DNA of 64,000 bases, from contig CAYPQD010000004.1 in the NCBI GenBank assembly GCA_964412785.1, forward strand, positions 1-64,000, in the 5' to 3' direction. This DNA is from UBA5336 sp964412785 (GTDB taxonomy: Bacteria; Pseudomonadota; Alphaproteobacteria; Caulobacterales; Hyphomonadaceae). Below the pieces are notes generated by a model. It did no database searches. It was not told where the DNA came from and saw nothing but the letters and a program-made list of their open reading frames with translations. This document shows positions 41,814 through 50,637 of the stretch, piece after piece (positions within the stretch are counted from its first letter, which is position 1; every line of letters begins with the position of its first letter). The translations under genes were made by a program, and so were the position numbers.

Positions 41814-42568
41814 GCGAACCCTGGCCCATCTTCTGGTTCGATGAGATCGACAGCACCAATGAGGAGGCCAAGCGCCGCATTGCCGGCGGGCCGTTCGCGG
41901 ACCAGTGGCTTGTCGCGCGTCGCCAGACGGCAGGGCGCGGGCGTCTTGGTCGGCGATGGGTCTCGCCGGAGGGCAACCTGTTTGCCACGGCACTGTTCAC
42001 AGAGCCGGGCGGATTGCCCGTAGCAGCGCGCGTGCCCTTCCTGGCCGGCCTTGCAGTGGTTGACACTGTCGATGCGTTTGCACCGACCTACGCACCACAG
42101 CTGAAATGGCCGAACGATGTGCGCGTCGGCGGCCGCAAGCTCTCGGGCATCCTGGTGGAAGCGGGCGAACATGACGGCCGCGTCTGGGTTGCCGCTGGTA
42201 TCGGCCTCAATCTGATCAGCGATCCCGGCAATGTCGGGCAGCCTGCAACGACCCTGGCGGCCTTGCGCGGCGACAGCGCCATCGTACCGGAGACAGCGCT
42301 CCCCGCCCTGCACGAGGCCTTTGCCCGCCGGCTCGCCGAGGCGCGCGCGAGCTTTGCCGACACCCTTTCGGCCTGGACCAGCCATGCGGAGGGGATCGGC
42401 CAGCCGGTGCGGGTAACCGTCAATGGACAAGCCGCTGACGGCGTCTTCGAATCGCTGGGACCCGACGGCGCCCTGATGCTGCGGCTCGCCGATGGACAAC
42501 GGGTCGCCGTGCGCGCAGGCGACGTCGATCTCATCAACACGGTGCCCCCGAATGCTCCTCGCCATTGA
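41810..42568 (+). CDS. birA: Biotin-[acetyl-CoA-carboxylase] ligase, monofunctional
   Basis: The 252-residue protein has only the catalytic and C-terminal domains: WFDEIDSTNEEAKRR, the biotinyl-AMP loop RRQTAGRGRLGRRWVSPEGN, and LKWPNDVRVGGRKLSGILVE. It lacks the N-terminal winged HTH of E. coli BirA, so it cannot act as a biotin repressor. It attaches biotin to carboxyl carrier proteins. The 3' end overlaps coaX by 17 bases. Confidence 0.94.
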   Translation: MSEPWPIFWFDEIDSTNEEAKRRIAGGPFADQWLVARRQTAGRGRLGRRWVSPEGNLFATALFTEPGGLPVAARVPFLAGLAVVDTVDAFAPTYAPQLKWPNDVRVGGRKLSGILVEAGEHDGRVWVAAGIGLNLISDPGNVGQPATTLAALRGDSAIVPETALPALHEAFARRLAEARASFADTLSAWTSHAEGIGQPVRVTVNGQAADGVFESLGPDGALMLRLADGQRVAVRAGDVDLINTVPPNAPRH

Positions 42569-43328
42569 TGTCGGTAATACAAATACAGTATTTGCGATCC
42601 ATGATGGGTCGGACTGGGTTGCGCGCTGGCGCTCGCATACCGATCCCACCCGTACGGCCGATGATTATGCGGTCTGGCTCAGCCAGATGTGCCGGATGGA
42701 GGGGCTTCCCTTCGGCGAGTTGACGGGATGCGTCATCTCCACCGTGGTGCCGCAGGCCCAGTTCAACTTCCGCAATCTTGCCCGGCGTTACCTCAACACC
42801 GAGCCGATGTTCATCGGCGACCCGGAGGTGAAGCTCGGCGTCGAGGTGCGCATCTCCAGGCCGGAACAGGCTGGCGCCGACCGCTTGGTCAATGCTGTCG
42901 GCGCCCATGTCGCCTATGACGGGGCACTTGTTGTCGTCGACAGCGGGACGGCGACCACCTTTGACGTGGTTGGCGGCGATGGCGGATTTGAGGGCGGCAT
43001 CATATCGCCTGGCATCAATCTCTCCCTCAAGGCCCTGCATGATGCCGCTGCCAGCCTGCCTCGGATCGCTATCCAGCGCCCGCCCCAGGTTATCGGAAAG
43101 GACACGGTTAGCGCCATGCAGTCGGGCATCTTTCTCGGTTATGTCGACCTGATCGACGGGCTCGTGCGCCGCATCCGCGGCGAATACGGCCAGCCGGTGA
43201 CCGTCATCGGTACCGGTGGCGTTGCCTCCCTGTTTGAGGGCTCCAGCACCGAGATCGACATCTACGACCACGACGTAACCATAAGGGGCCTACTCGAAGT
43301 CTATCGCCGGAATAGGTCCCGGTCATGA
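42552..43328 (+). CDS. coaX: Type III pantothenate kinase
   Basis: The 258-residue ASKHA-fold enzyme shows LLAIDVGNTNTVFAIHDG, GADRLVNAVGA, VVVDSGTATTFDVV and GGIISPGINLS. It catalyses the first step of CoA synthesis and is not feedback-inhibited by CoA. ATG 42552 gives the canonical N-terminus within birA; earlier in-frame codons are birA sequence. The stop overlaps the rnj start by four bases. Confidence 0.95.
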   Translation: MLLAIDVGNTNTVFAIHDGSDWVARWRSHTDPTRTADDYAVWLSQMCRMEGLPFGELTGCVISTVVPQAQFNFRNLARRYLNTEPMFIGDPEVKLGVEVRISRPEQAGADRLVNAVGAHVAYDGALVVVDSGTATTFDVVGGDGGFEGGIISPGINLSLKALHDAAASLPRIAIQRPPQVIGKDTVSAMQSGIFLGYVDLIDGLVRRIRGEYGQPVTVIGTGGVASLFEGSSTEIDIYDHDVTIRGLLEVYRRNRSRS

Positions 43329-45004
43329 GCGAACCGCGCGACGAACTGGTATTCCTGCCCCTCGGGGGCTGCCTTGAGATCGGCATGAACCTCAACGCCT
43401 ATGGTTTCGGCCCGCCCGATGACCGGCGCTGGATCCTTGCTGACATGGGTGTGACCTTCGGCGACGACACCACGCCGGGGATCGAACTCATCTGCGCGGA
43501 TCCGGACTTCCTCGCCGGGGAGACGATCGAGGCGATCTTCCTCACCCACGCCCATGAGGACCATATCGGCGCTACCGGCCTGCTTTATCCGCGCCTTGCC
43601 ACACGGGCGCCGATGTATGCCACGCCCTTTACCGCCGAACTGGTCCGCCAGAAGCTCATCGAGCGCAATCTCGATGCCGATGCGATCCTGAAGACCGTGC
43701 CACTCGGCGCGCGGGTGAAGGCCGGTCCGTTCGAGGTTACCTATGTGACCCTCACCCATTCCATTCCGGAGCCGAACGCCCTGGCCATCGCCACGCCGGC
43801 CGGCACCATCCTGCATACCGGTGACTGGAAGATCGACGCGACGCCGACGCTGGGTGAGGCTCTTGATACCGCCAGCCTGAAGGCACTCGGTGACGCAGGC
43901 GTCCTCGCCATGGTCTGCGACAGTACCAATGTCTTTGTCGATGGCGAAAGCGGCTCTGAGGCGACCGTGCGCGAGTCGCTGATGGCGGTGATTGCACAAC
44001 AGACCGGCCGCGTCGCGGTCACCACCTTTGCTTCGAACGTGGCGCGCGTGCTCAGCGTGATCGCGGCAGCGCAGGCGGCCGGTCGCAGCGTCTGCCTGGT
44101 CGGGCGCTCCATGTACCGGATCACCGATGCCGCCCGCACGGTCGGCCTGCTGCCCGCCAATGTCAGTTTCGTTGATGAGGAGGAGGCGGGCTTTCTGCCC
44201 CCGGAGACAATCCTCTATCTGTGCACCGGCTCTCAGGGCGAGCCGCGCGCGGCGCTGACACGGATTGCTCGCAACGGGCACAGGCACGTCTCTCTGGGGG
44301 AGGGCGACACCGTGATTTTCTCGTCCCGCCTGATCCCCGGCAATGAACGCGGCGTGTTCGCGCTGATGGATGCGCTGGCCGACCGCGGCGTGCGGCTCAT
44401 CACTGACCGGATGACACCAAGCCCGATCCACGTCTCCGGCCACCCCTGCCGCGATGAGCTGGCAACCATGTATGGCTGGGTCAGGCCGGCGATCTCCGTC
44501 CCGGTTCACGGTGAGCGCCGCCACACACTTGAGCATGCTGCCCTTGCCCGCTCCCTGCAGGTGGCCCACGCCGTCGCCCCGCGCAATGGCGAGATGGTGC
44601 GCCTCGCCCCCGGAGAACCGGAGATCATCGACACCGTGCCTGGCGGGCGGCTGTTGCTGGACGGGCAGACGCTGGTGCCTGAGGGCGCCGCCGGCCTGCA
44701 GGAGCGTCTGCGAATTGCCCGGGCCGGTTATCTCCACGCCAGTGTCTCGATCGACGAACAGGCCGGCCTGCTTGACGGTCCTGTGGTGATTGCGCGCGGC
44801 CTGTCCGACCCCGACGGATCGCCGGCCGACCAGACGCTCGATATCCTCGACGAAGCGGCCGAGCTTGCTGTCAGGCGGCTGAAACGCCGCGACCTGCAGG
44901 ACGATGATGCAGTGGAGCGCGAAATCGGCCGCGCCTTGCGCAAGGCGGCTGAGCGGCTCTACGGTCACAGGCCCGTGATCGACGTGACGATATTGAGGAG
45001 CTGA
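43325..45004 (+). CDS. rnj: Ribonuclease J
   Basis: The 559-residue metallo-beta-lactamase RNase has LPLGGCLEIGMNLNAYGF, the zinc motif HAHEDH (75-80), ILHTGDWKID, the beta-CASP blocks TTFASNVARVLSV and CTGSQGEPRAAL, and HVSGHPCRDELATMY. It combines 5'-to-3' exonuclease and endonuclease activity in RNA maturation and decay. Placement after coaX is typical. Six bases separate it from mce. Confidence 0.95.
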   Translation: MSEPRDELVFLPLGGCLEIGMNLNAYGFGPPDDRRWILADMGVTFGDDTTPGIELICADPDFLAGETIEAIFLTHAHEDHIGATGLLYPRLATRAPMYATPFTAELVRQKLIERNLDADAILKTVPLGARVKAGPFEVTYVTLTHSIPEPNALAIATPAGTILHTGDWKIDATPTLGEALDTASLKALGDAGVLAMVCDSTNVFVDGESGSEATVRESLMAVIAQQTGRVAVTTFASNVARVLSVIAAAQAAGRSVCLVGRSMYRITDAARTVGLLPANVSFVDEEEAGFLPPETILYLCTGSQGEPRAALTRIARNGHRHVSLGEGDTVIFSSRLIPGNERGVFALMDALADRGVRLITDRMTPSPIHVSGHPCRDELATMYGWVRPAISVPVHGERRHTLEHAALARSLQVAHAVAPRNGEMVRLAPGEPEIIDTVPGGRLLLDGQTLVPEGAAGLQERLRIARAGYLHASVSIDEQAGLLDGPVVIARGLSDPDGSPADQTLDILDEAAELAVRRLKRRDLQDDDAVEREIGRALRKAAERLYGHRPVIDVTILRS

Positions 45005-45009
45005 ACACG

Positions 45010-45435
45010 ATGAGCAACTTCCAGATCGGACCGCTGAACCATGTCGGGATCGCCGTGCCGTCGATTGCAGACGCGATCGAGACCTACCGCACCCTGTATG
45101 GCGCAGTCGATGTGAGCGAACCGTTCGACATGCCGGAGCAGGGGGTCAAGGTCTGCTTCGTCAACCTGCCGAACAGCCAGCTCGAGCTGATCGAGCCGCT
45201 CGGCGATGCGTCACCCATCGCCAATTTCCTGAAGGCCAACCCGAGGGGCGGGCAGCACCATGTCTGCTTCGAGGTGCCCGACATCTGGGACGCCAAGGCA
45301 GAGATGGAGCGCCGCGGCGCCGCAATCCTCAACGAGCCGCGAATCGGCGCGCACGGGACGCTGATCATTTTCGTTCATCCGAAACACAGTCATGGGGTCC
45401 TTGTCGAACTCATGGAAACGCCGAAGGGGCACTGA
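45010..45435 (+). CDS. mce: Methylmalonyl-CoA epimerase
   Basis: The 141-residue VOC-fold enzyme contains LNHVGIAVPSIADAIETYR, KVCFVNLPNSQLELIEPLG, GGQHHVCFEVPDI and HPKHSHGVLVELME, including the expected metal-binding His and Glu residues. It interconverts (R)- and (S)-methylmalonyl-CoA in propionate and odd-chain or branched catabolism. The mutase genes are not in the window. Confidence 0.93.
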   Translation: MSNFQIGPLNHVGIAVPSIADAIETYRTLYGAVDVSEPFDMPEQGVKVCFVNLPNSQLELIEPLGDASPIANFLKANPRGGQHHVCFEVPDIWDAKAEMERRGAAILNEPRIGAHGTLIIFVHPKHSHGVLVELMETPKGH

Positions 45436-45441
45436 CCGGCC

Positions 45442-45693
45442 ATGGGGCTTGTCGGTACGATCATTGTCTTTCTCATACTGTGGTGGCTTGTCTTCTTCGC
45501 CGTCCTGCCAATCGGCGTGCGCGGCCAGTTCGAGGATGGCGGCGTCACACCGGGCACGGAGGAGGGCGCCCCCAGCGACCCACAGCTGCGGCGCAAGGCG
45601 ATCTGGGCGACAATCGGAGCAGGCGGCCTGACGGCGGCACTGTTCATCCTTAGTCGCGTCTTCAATGTCTACGCCCTTTTCTACAGCGCCTGA
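45442..45693 (+). CDS. DUF1467 small membrane protein
   Basis: The 83-residue protein has two transmembrane helices (about 3-22 and 53-75) flanking a conserved polar loop FFAVLPIGVRGQFEDGGVTPGTEEGAP, the mark of DUF1467. The family is alphaproteobacterial and nearly always between mce and proS; function unknown. A 72-base gap then precedes proS, which may have its own promoter. Confidence 0.85.
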   Translation: MGLVGTIIVFLILWWLVFFAVLPIGVRGQFEDGGVTPGTEEGAPSDPQLRRKAIWATIGAGGLTAALFILSRVFNVYALFYSA

Positions 45694-45765
45694 CCGACCC
45701 CGGCGCCTTCTAATCGCGCCCGATCGGGGCTAAGTGCGTCTCACCAACGGCCCGGAGCGACCCCC

Positions 45766-47103
45766 ATGCGCCTTTCCCGCTATTTCCTGCCGGTTACCAA
45801 GGAAGCACCGGCCGAGGCGGCGATTGTCTCGCACCAGTTGATGCTGCGCGCCGGGATGATCCGCCAGGGCGGGGCCGGCATATATTCCTGGCTACCCCTC
45901 GGCTACAGGGTGCTGACCAGGATCGAACAGATCGTGCGCGAGGAGATGGATCGCGCCGGCGCCATCGAGATGCTGATGCCAACCCTGCAGCAGGCCGAGC
46001 TTTGGCGTGAGAGCGGGCGCTATGATGCCTACGGCCCGGAAATGCTCCGCATCACAGACCGCCATGAGCGCGACCTCCTCTACGGACCGACCAATGAGGA
46101 GATGGTCACCGAAATCTTCCGCGCTTATGTGAAGAGCTACAAGCAACTTCCGCTCAACCTGTATCACATCCAGTGGAAGTTCCGTGACGAGATCCGGCCC
46201 CGTTTCGGGGTCATGCGCGGGCGCGAATTCCTGATGAAGGACGCCTATTCCTTCGATCTCGACCGGGAGGCTGCGCGCGCCGCATACCAGCGCATGTTTG
46301 TCGCCTATCTCAACACCTTTGCCCGAATGGGGCTTACCGCCATTCCCATGCAGGCCGACAGCGGCCCGATCGGCGGCGACATGAGCCATGAGTTCATCGT
46401 CCTTGCCGACACCGGCGAGAGCGCGGTCTTCTGCGACAGGGCCCTCCTCGACCTGCCGCCGCCCGGGCCCGATGTCGATTTCGACGGCGACCTCGCCCCA
46501 CTGGTCGACCGGTTCACCGACTATTATGCCGCGACCGAGGACAAGCATGACGCGGATGCCTTCGGCGCCCTGCCGGACGCCCGGCAGGTCGCTGCCCGCG
46601 GCATTGAGGTTGGCCACATCTTCTACTTCGGCACCAAATATTCGCAGGCGATGAAAGCGGAGGTGCAGACCTCCGGCGGCGAAACCGTGCCGGTCCATGG
46701 CGGCAGCTATGGCATTGGCGTATCGCGCCTTGCCGGCGCCATCATCGAGGCGAGCCATGACGACAAGGGCATTGTCTGGCCGCGCCCGGTCGCGCCCTAT
46801 GAAGTCGGCCTGATCAGCCTTCGTCAGGGCGATGATGCCGTGCGCGGCGCCTGTGAGCAGGCCTATGCGACGCTCCAGGCCGCCGGAGTGGACGTGCTCT
46901 ATGACGACCGCGACGAGCGTCCCGGCGCGAAGTTCGCGACAATGGATTTGATCGGCCTGCCCTTCCAGCTCGCGATCGGCCCGAGGGGGCTGAAGTCCGG
47001 CCTGGTCGAGTTGAAGGACCGGCGCACTGGCGAAACCGAGGAGCTGTCGCTTGAGAGCGCGCTGGCCCGAATTGGCGAACGGGACGACCCATGGCGGAGA
47101 TGA
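45766..47103 (+). CDS. proS: Prolyl-tRNA synthetase, short form
   Basis: The 445-residue class II synthetase shows motif 1 region GIYSWLPLGYRVLTRIEQIVREEMDRAGA, motif 2 WKFRDEIRPRFGVMRGREFLMKDAYSFD and motif 3 GSYGIGVSRLAGAIIE. It lacks the roughly 180-residue editing insertion of bacterial-type E. coli ProRS, as is normal for alphaproteobacteria; mis-charged Ala-tRNA-Pro would need a separate editing protein, not seen here. The 3' end overlaps lolC by 13 bases. Confidence 0.95.
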   Translation: MRLSRYFLPVTKEAPAEAAIVSHQLMLRAGMIRQGGAGIYSWLPLGYRVLTRIEQIVREEMDRAGAIEMLMPTLQQAELWRESGRYDAYGPEMLRITDRHERDLLYGPTNEEMVTEIFRAYVKSYKQLPLNLYHIQWKFRDEIRPRFGVMRGREFLMKDAYSFDLDREAARAAYQRMFVAYLNTFARMGLTAIPMQADSGPIGGDMSHEFIVLADTGESAVFCDRALLDLPPPGPDVDFDGDLAPLVDRFTDYYAATEDKHDADAFGALPDARQVAARGIEVGHIFYFGTKYSQAMKAEVQTSGGETVPVHGGSYGIGVSRLAGAIIEASHDDKGIVWPRPVAPYEVGLISLRQGDDAVRGACEQAYATLQAAGVDVLYDDRDERPGAKFATMDLIGLPFQLAIGPRGLKSGLVELKDRRTGETEELSLESALARIGERDDPWRR

Positions 47104-48416
47104 CCCTGTCGAGCGGGGCAGAACCGGTCAGAACGCCCGCGAGGGGCGGGGGAGCGAAGCCGTTCGGCCCGATCGAGCGTGCGCTCGCCTGGCGCTATCT
47201 GCGCGCCCGACGCGAGCATGGCGGCGCCTCGCTGACTGCGATCATCTCCTTCATCGGAATTACCCTGGCGGTGACGGCACTCATCGTCATCATGTCTGTG
47301 ATGTCGGGCTTTCGCGCGACCCTCCTGAACGCGCTGCTCGGCGGACAGCCGCACATCATCGTCTCGGTTGCCCAGCGCCCCGCCGACGAGTCCGACCTTA
47401 TCGCCCGGCGGATTGCCGAAATACCCGGCATAGCCTCGGCCAGACCCTATCTGGAGAACCAGGTGCTCGCCAGCCATGAGGGCGTGGCCTCATCAGGAGC
47501 GATCGTGAAATCGGTCACCATGGCGGAGGTCGACAGTCTCGACTTTCTGGGCGACGGCGAGGTCGCCCGCGGGGCCGGCTTCGGCGAGGGGCGCAATGGC
47601 GGCAAGGTCGTCCTGATGGGCGCATTCCTCGCACAGGACTTGCGACTGCGTCCCGGCGACCAGGTTCGCCTTATCTCCACAGAACGGAACGCCACGCCTT
47701 TTGGCGGCACGCCCCGGTCAAGCACATATACGCTCGGCGCGACCTTCAAGACCGGCAGCGTCGAGCTCGACAAGGTCTACATCTTCATGCCGATGGATCA
47801 GGGGCAGGTGTTCTTCCAGCGCCAGGGCCAGTACCACGCCATCGATGTGCGCCTGACCGATCCGATGGCAACAGAGGATGCCCTGCGCGACATTGGAAAT
47901 GCCTTTGGCAACAGCCTTTACGCCATCGACTGGAAAAGCTCACGGGCGCAATACCTGAACGCGCTCAATGTCGAGCGCAGCCTGATGCGAATCGTCATGC
48001 TGGTGCTGATCACCATCACCTCTCTCAACATCATTACCGGCGTCGTCATGCTGGTGAAGAACAAGACCCGCGATATTGCCATCCTGCGCACCATTGGCGC
48101 CAGTCGGGGGTCGATGATGCGCGTCTTCCTGATGGTCGGCGGCCTGCTGGGGTTTGCCGGCGCGGTCACTGGGCTTGTCCTCGGCGTCACCATTGTTCTC
48201 AACATTGGCGCGATCGAGGCCTTCCTGAATGCCGTCACCGGCCGCAACATCTTCGATCCGGAAGTCTACGGCCTGGAGGGCTTGCCGGCGGAACTCAACT
48301 GGGGCGAGGCGGTCTTCACCACCGTCTGGGCGGTCGGCATGTCGGTCCTCGTCACCCTCTGGCCGGCCTGGCGCGGCGCCGCGCTTGATCCGGTGGAGGC
48401 CCTGAGATTCGAATGA
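47091..48416 (+). CDS. lolC: Lipoprotein-releasing ABC transporter permease (LolC/LolE family)
   Basis: The 441-residue protein has four membrane helices (near 45, 300, 345 and 405) with a large periplasmic domain between the first and second, and the family start ALAWRYLRARREHGGASLTAIISFIGI. The cytosolic coupling segment is TRDIAILRTIGASRGSMMR. With LolD it extracts outer-membrane lipoproteins from the inner membrane. A single permease is present, as is common in alphaproteobacteria, so it probably works as a homodimer. Confidence 0.93.
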   Translation: MAEMTLSSGAEPVRTPARGGGAKPFGPIERALAWRYLRARREHGGASLTAIISFIGITLAVTALIVIMSVMSGFRATLLNALLGGQPHIIVSVAQRPADESDLIARRIAEIPGIASARPYLENQVLASHEGVASSGAIVKSVTMAEVDSLDFLGDGEVARGAGFGEGRNGGKVVLMGAFLAQDLRLRPGDQVRLISTERNATPFGGTPRSSTYTLGATFKTGSVELDKVYIFMPMDQGQVFFQRQGQYHAIDVRLTDPMATEDALRDIGNAFGNSLYAIDWKSSRAQYLNALNVERSLMRIVMLVLITITSLNIITGVVMLVKNKTRDIAILRTIGASRGSMMRVFLMVGGLLGFAGAVTGLVLGVTIVLNIGAIEAFLNAVTGRNIFDPEVYGLEGLPAELNWGEAVFTTVWAVGMSVLVTLWPAWRGAALDPVEALRFE

Positions 48417-49138
48417 GCGTCCCCGTGCTGCAACTCTCCGGCGTGCGCAAGGCCTATCGATCCGGCGAGCGGACCCTGCAGGTGCTTGACGGCGTCGACC
48501 TGGAGCTCGCCAGGGGGGAACTTGTCGGCCTCGTCGGCCCGTCCGGCTCGGGCAAGTCGACGCTCCTGCATACCGCAGGCCTCCTGGAAAAGCCCGACGC
48601 CGGCGCCGTTCGCCTCGACGGCGAGGACTGCCTGGCGCTCAGTGACACCCAGCGCACCGCGCTGAGGCGCTCCAAGCTCGGCTTCGTCTACCAGTTTCAC
48701 CATTTGCTCCCGGAGTTCGACGCCCGCGACAATGTCGCCATGCCGCTCCTGATCGCCGGCATGCCCCGTCGTCGGGCGCGCGAGCGGGCGGACGAATTGC
48801 TGATTGACATGGGCCTTGGCGAGCGCAGCCATCACCAGCCGCCGCAATTGTCCGGCGGCGAGCAGCAGCGTGTCGCGATAGCCCGGGCGCTCGCCAATGA
48901 TCCGCGCCTCGTCATTGCCGACGAGCCGACCGGCAATCTCGACCCGGCGACGACGGAACGCGTGTTCGCGGCCCTCATTCGCATGGCGCGCGAGGAGAAT
49001 GCCGCTGTCCTCGTCGCCACCCACAACTTCACCCTGACGCAACACATGGACCGGGTCGTGACCCTGGACGCGGGCCGGCTGGCGCCCTTCGAGCCGGCAA
49101 GTCTGCCGGCCGATCAGGGCGTTTTCCAACTCAATTGA
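48413..49138 (+). CDS. lolD: Lipoprotein-releasing ABC transporter ATPase
   Basis: The 241-residue ATPase has Walker A GPSGSGKST, Q-loop YQFHHLLPEFDA, signature LSGGEQQR and Walker B LVIADEPTG. It is coupled to lolC by a four-base overlap. Its last seven codons and stop lie inside the dispersed repeat at 49117-49160, so its C-terminus GVFQLN is encoded by repeat sequence. It does not continue into dnaE, a common next gene in this neighbourhood. Confidence 0.95.
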   Translation: MSVPVLQLSGVRKAYRSGERTLQVLDGVDLELARGELVGLVGPSGSGKSTLLHTAGLLEKPDAGAVRLDGEDCLALSDTQRTALRRSKLGFVYQFHHLLPEFDARDNVAMPLLIAGMPRRRARERADELLIDMGLGERSHHQPPQLSGGEQQRVAIARALANDPRLVIADEPTGNLDPATTERVFAALIRMAREENAAVLVATHNFTLTQHMDRVVTLDAGRLAPFEPASLPADQGVFQLN

Positions 49139-49160
49139 CCGACTTGGCGGCGTGTATTTT
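49117..49160 (+). repeat. Dispersed repeat, copy A (overlaps lolD stop)
   Basis: This 44-base segment matches 57494-57537 at 38 of 44 positions. In both copies it begins about 22 bases before a TGA stop and runs about 22 beyond it, with the shared core ACTTGGCGG and end GTGTATTTT. Similarity continues in patches: AACAATCCT (near 49268 here, near 57597 in copy B) and AAACCGCCCTA (49490-49500 here, 57646-57656 in B). The two host genes are unrelated, so this is a transposed or expanded element. Confidence 0.75.
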
Positions 49161-49655
49161 ATGGTCGGGCGAGCAGCCGGCACAGCAGGATGCGGGCATC
49201 CTGCGAGCACTGCAATGCGGCCAGAGCGCGAACGACGCCCCAGCGCGCTCTCAATAAAGCGACGTCAAAACAATCCTCTGGAACCGAATGCGTGTCTCGC
49301 CACTTGTCTTTCCGCCAGGATCGTCATCGCGCGTCGGTCCTGAAGCGTTTCCAGGCGAGATGGGAGCCCGTTCGCCGTCCGGAAGCGCGTAAAAACAAGG
49401 ATCTGTAGCGGCGCGATGACCCTGTTCGGCCGGGCGCAGCTATGGCCCTGACGAAAAATCCAAGCGACGAGGCGGTTTGGTCTGGTCGCAAACCGCCCTA
49501 ACGCAAGCCTGCAGCGCAGGACGAATTTTCCGCGCGTCTTCAATTTGATTTCAAGGACTTTGGGCTAGCCCTATTCATGAGCCGCACGAGAAGGCGGCCG
49601 TTCAAACAAGGAAGGGCAGGGGCGCCCCGCTCCGGCCCATGATGGAGTACAATCA
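49139..49655. other. 517-base gene-free region between lolD and the secreted-protein cassette
   Basis: No credible coding frame or tRNA is seen. The region holds the outer part of repeat copy A, a perfect 8-bp hairpin with a 4-base loop (49185-49192 with 49197-49204), a perfect 9-bp hairpin GGCGGTTTG/CAAACCGCC (49471-49479 with 49489-49497) and, near the end, the palindrome GGGCTAGCCC (49562-49571). From about 49520 the sequence turns AT-richer and probably contains the promoter of the cassette beginning at 49656. Confidence 0.6.
49471..49497 (+). terminator. Strong hairpin, possible terminator of the lol transcript
   Basis: Perfect 9-bp arms with a 9-base loop, followed by CTAACGC rather than a T-tract. 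The right arm is shared in part with repeat copy B. It may be a 3'-end protector or a factor-dependent terminator. Confidence 0.45.
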
Positions 49656-50435
49656 ATGTTCCTAAAGAAGGTCCTGCTTGCAGGTGCCGCGCTCGCTGCG
49701 GTATCGGCTGTTCCCGCCCAGGCGTCGATCATTGACAATCCACACTTCAAGGTGCTCGGTCTTGTCATCGTCTGGGGTGCCGACCAGGCCGGCAATGCGC
49801 CGATCGCGTCAGATTTCATCATCGACAATGATGCCGGCAACAATGATGCCGACCTGATCTCGACCGACGTCTACACCGTCGTCACCGGTTCGCTGACCCC
49901 GACCCCGGATTCGATCGCCAATGGCGAAGGCTCGATCTTCGACGTCACCGGCGAGACCTCCGGCGGCGTCTTCACCGACAATGGCAGTGCCGGTATTCTC
50001 GATGCGGCCGACGCGCTGACGGCCTTCGGCCTTGACGCCAGCACCGACGTCGCGCTGTCCGGCGCCTATCAGTCGAGCTTCTTCGTCGCCTCGAACACCG
50101 CCTTTGCCATCGACGCCGCTGTGAGCTCGACCGGCACCTTCGCGCTGACCGACATCGGCTATGACCTTGACGTCACCGCGTCCGGCACTGCCGGCGCGCT
50201 GAACTTTGGCGGCTCCGCTGACCCGTCGCTCGGCGGCAATATCATCACCGGCTCAGACCTCGACACCATCAACGGCACGCAGGTCTACCTTGCGCCGGAC
50301 AAGACCGCACTCAGCACCGGTTCGATCGTCGATCAGTCGATCCGCTTCGATGCCAGCTACTCGCTGGACTATGACCTCTCGATGGGCGCCGGCGATATCG
50401 AGGCCGAAGTGGTCTACACCGTCTACGTTCCGTAG
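49656..50435 (+). CDS. Secreted protein, putative chaperone-dependent surface subunit (paralogue of the protein at 51504)
   Basis: The 259-residue protein has a classic signal peptide (MFLKKVLLAGAALAA...PAQA, cleavage near 23) and a mature part rich in Ala, Asp, Gly, Ser and Thr, with no Cys. The C-terminal half contains SSFFVASNTAFAIDA (about 140-154) and ends with DQSIRFD...YDLSMGAGD...VYTVYVP (227-259). Both segments recur in the protein encoded at 51504-52328. GGAG precedes the ATG. The beta-rich composition and the chaperone-like gene next door suggest an exported or surface-assembled subunit. I recognise no named family. Confidence 0.7.
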   Translation: MFLKKVLLAGAALAAVSAVPAQASIIDNPHFKVLGLVIVWGADQAGNAPIASDFIIDNDAGNNDADLISTDVYTVVTGSLTPTPDSIANGEGSIFDVTGETSGGVFTDNGSAGILDAADALTAFGLDASTDVALSGAYQSSFFVASNTAFAIDAAVSSTGTFALTDIGYDLDVTASGTAGALNFGGSADPSLGGNIITGSDLDTINGTQVYLAPDKTALSTGSIVDQSIRFDASYSLDYDLSMGAGDIEAEVVYTVYVP

Positions 50436-50468
50436 GATCCCTGCGGGCCAGCGCACCCGGTCATGCCA

Positions 50469-50498
50469 GCCGCCCGGTTCCCTGCGGAGCCGGGCGGC
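50469..50498 (+). terminator. Strong hairpin after the first cassette gene
   Basis: Perfect 9-bp arms GCCGCCCGG (50469-50477) and CCGGGCGGC (50490-50498) follow the first gene by 34 bases. No T-tract is present. A partial terminator or stability element here would make the first subunit more abundant than the chaperone and second subunit, as in many fibre operons. Confidence 0.5.
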
Positions 50499-50637
50499 CT
50501 GCGTTCCGGGCGGGGCCATACCAGGCTGCATGGACCCCAAACCGATCCTTGCGGCGCGTGGCAAGCGTCAACGCGCTGGTAACCGAAACCAACCCAAAAG
50601 ACGCCTAACAGACTGCCCTTTCCAAAAAGGACACCCA

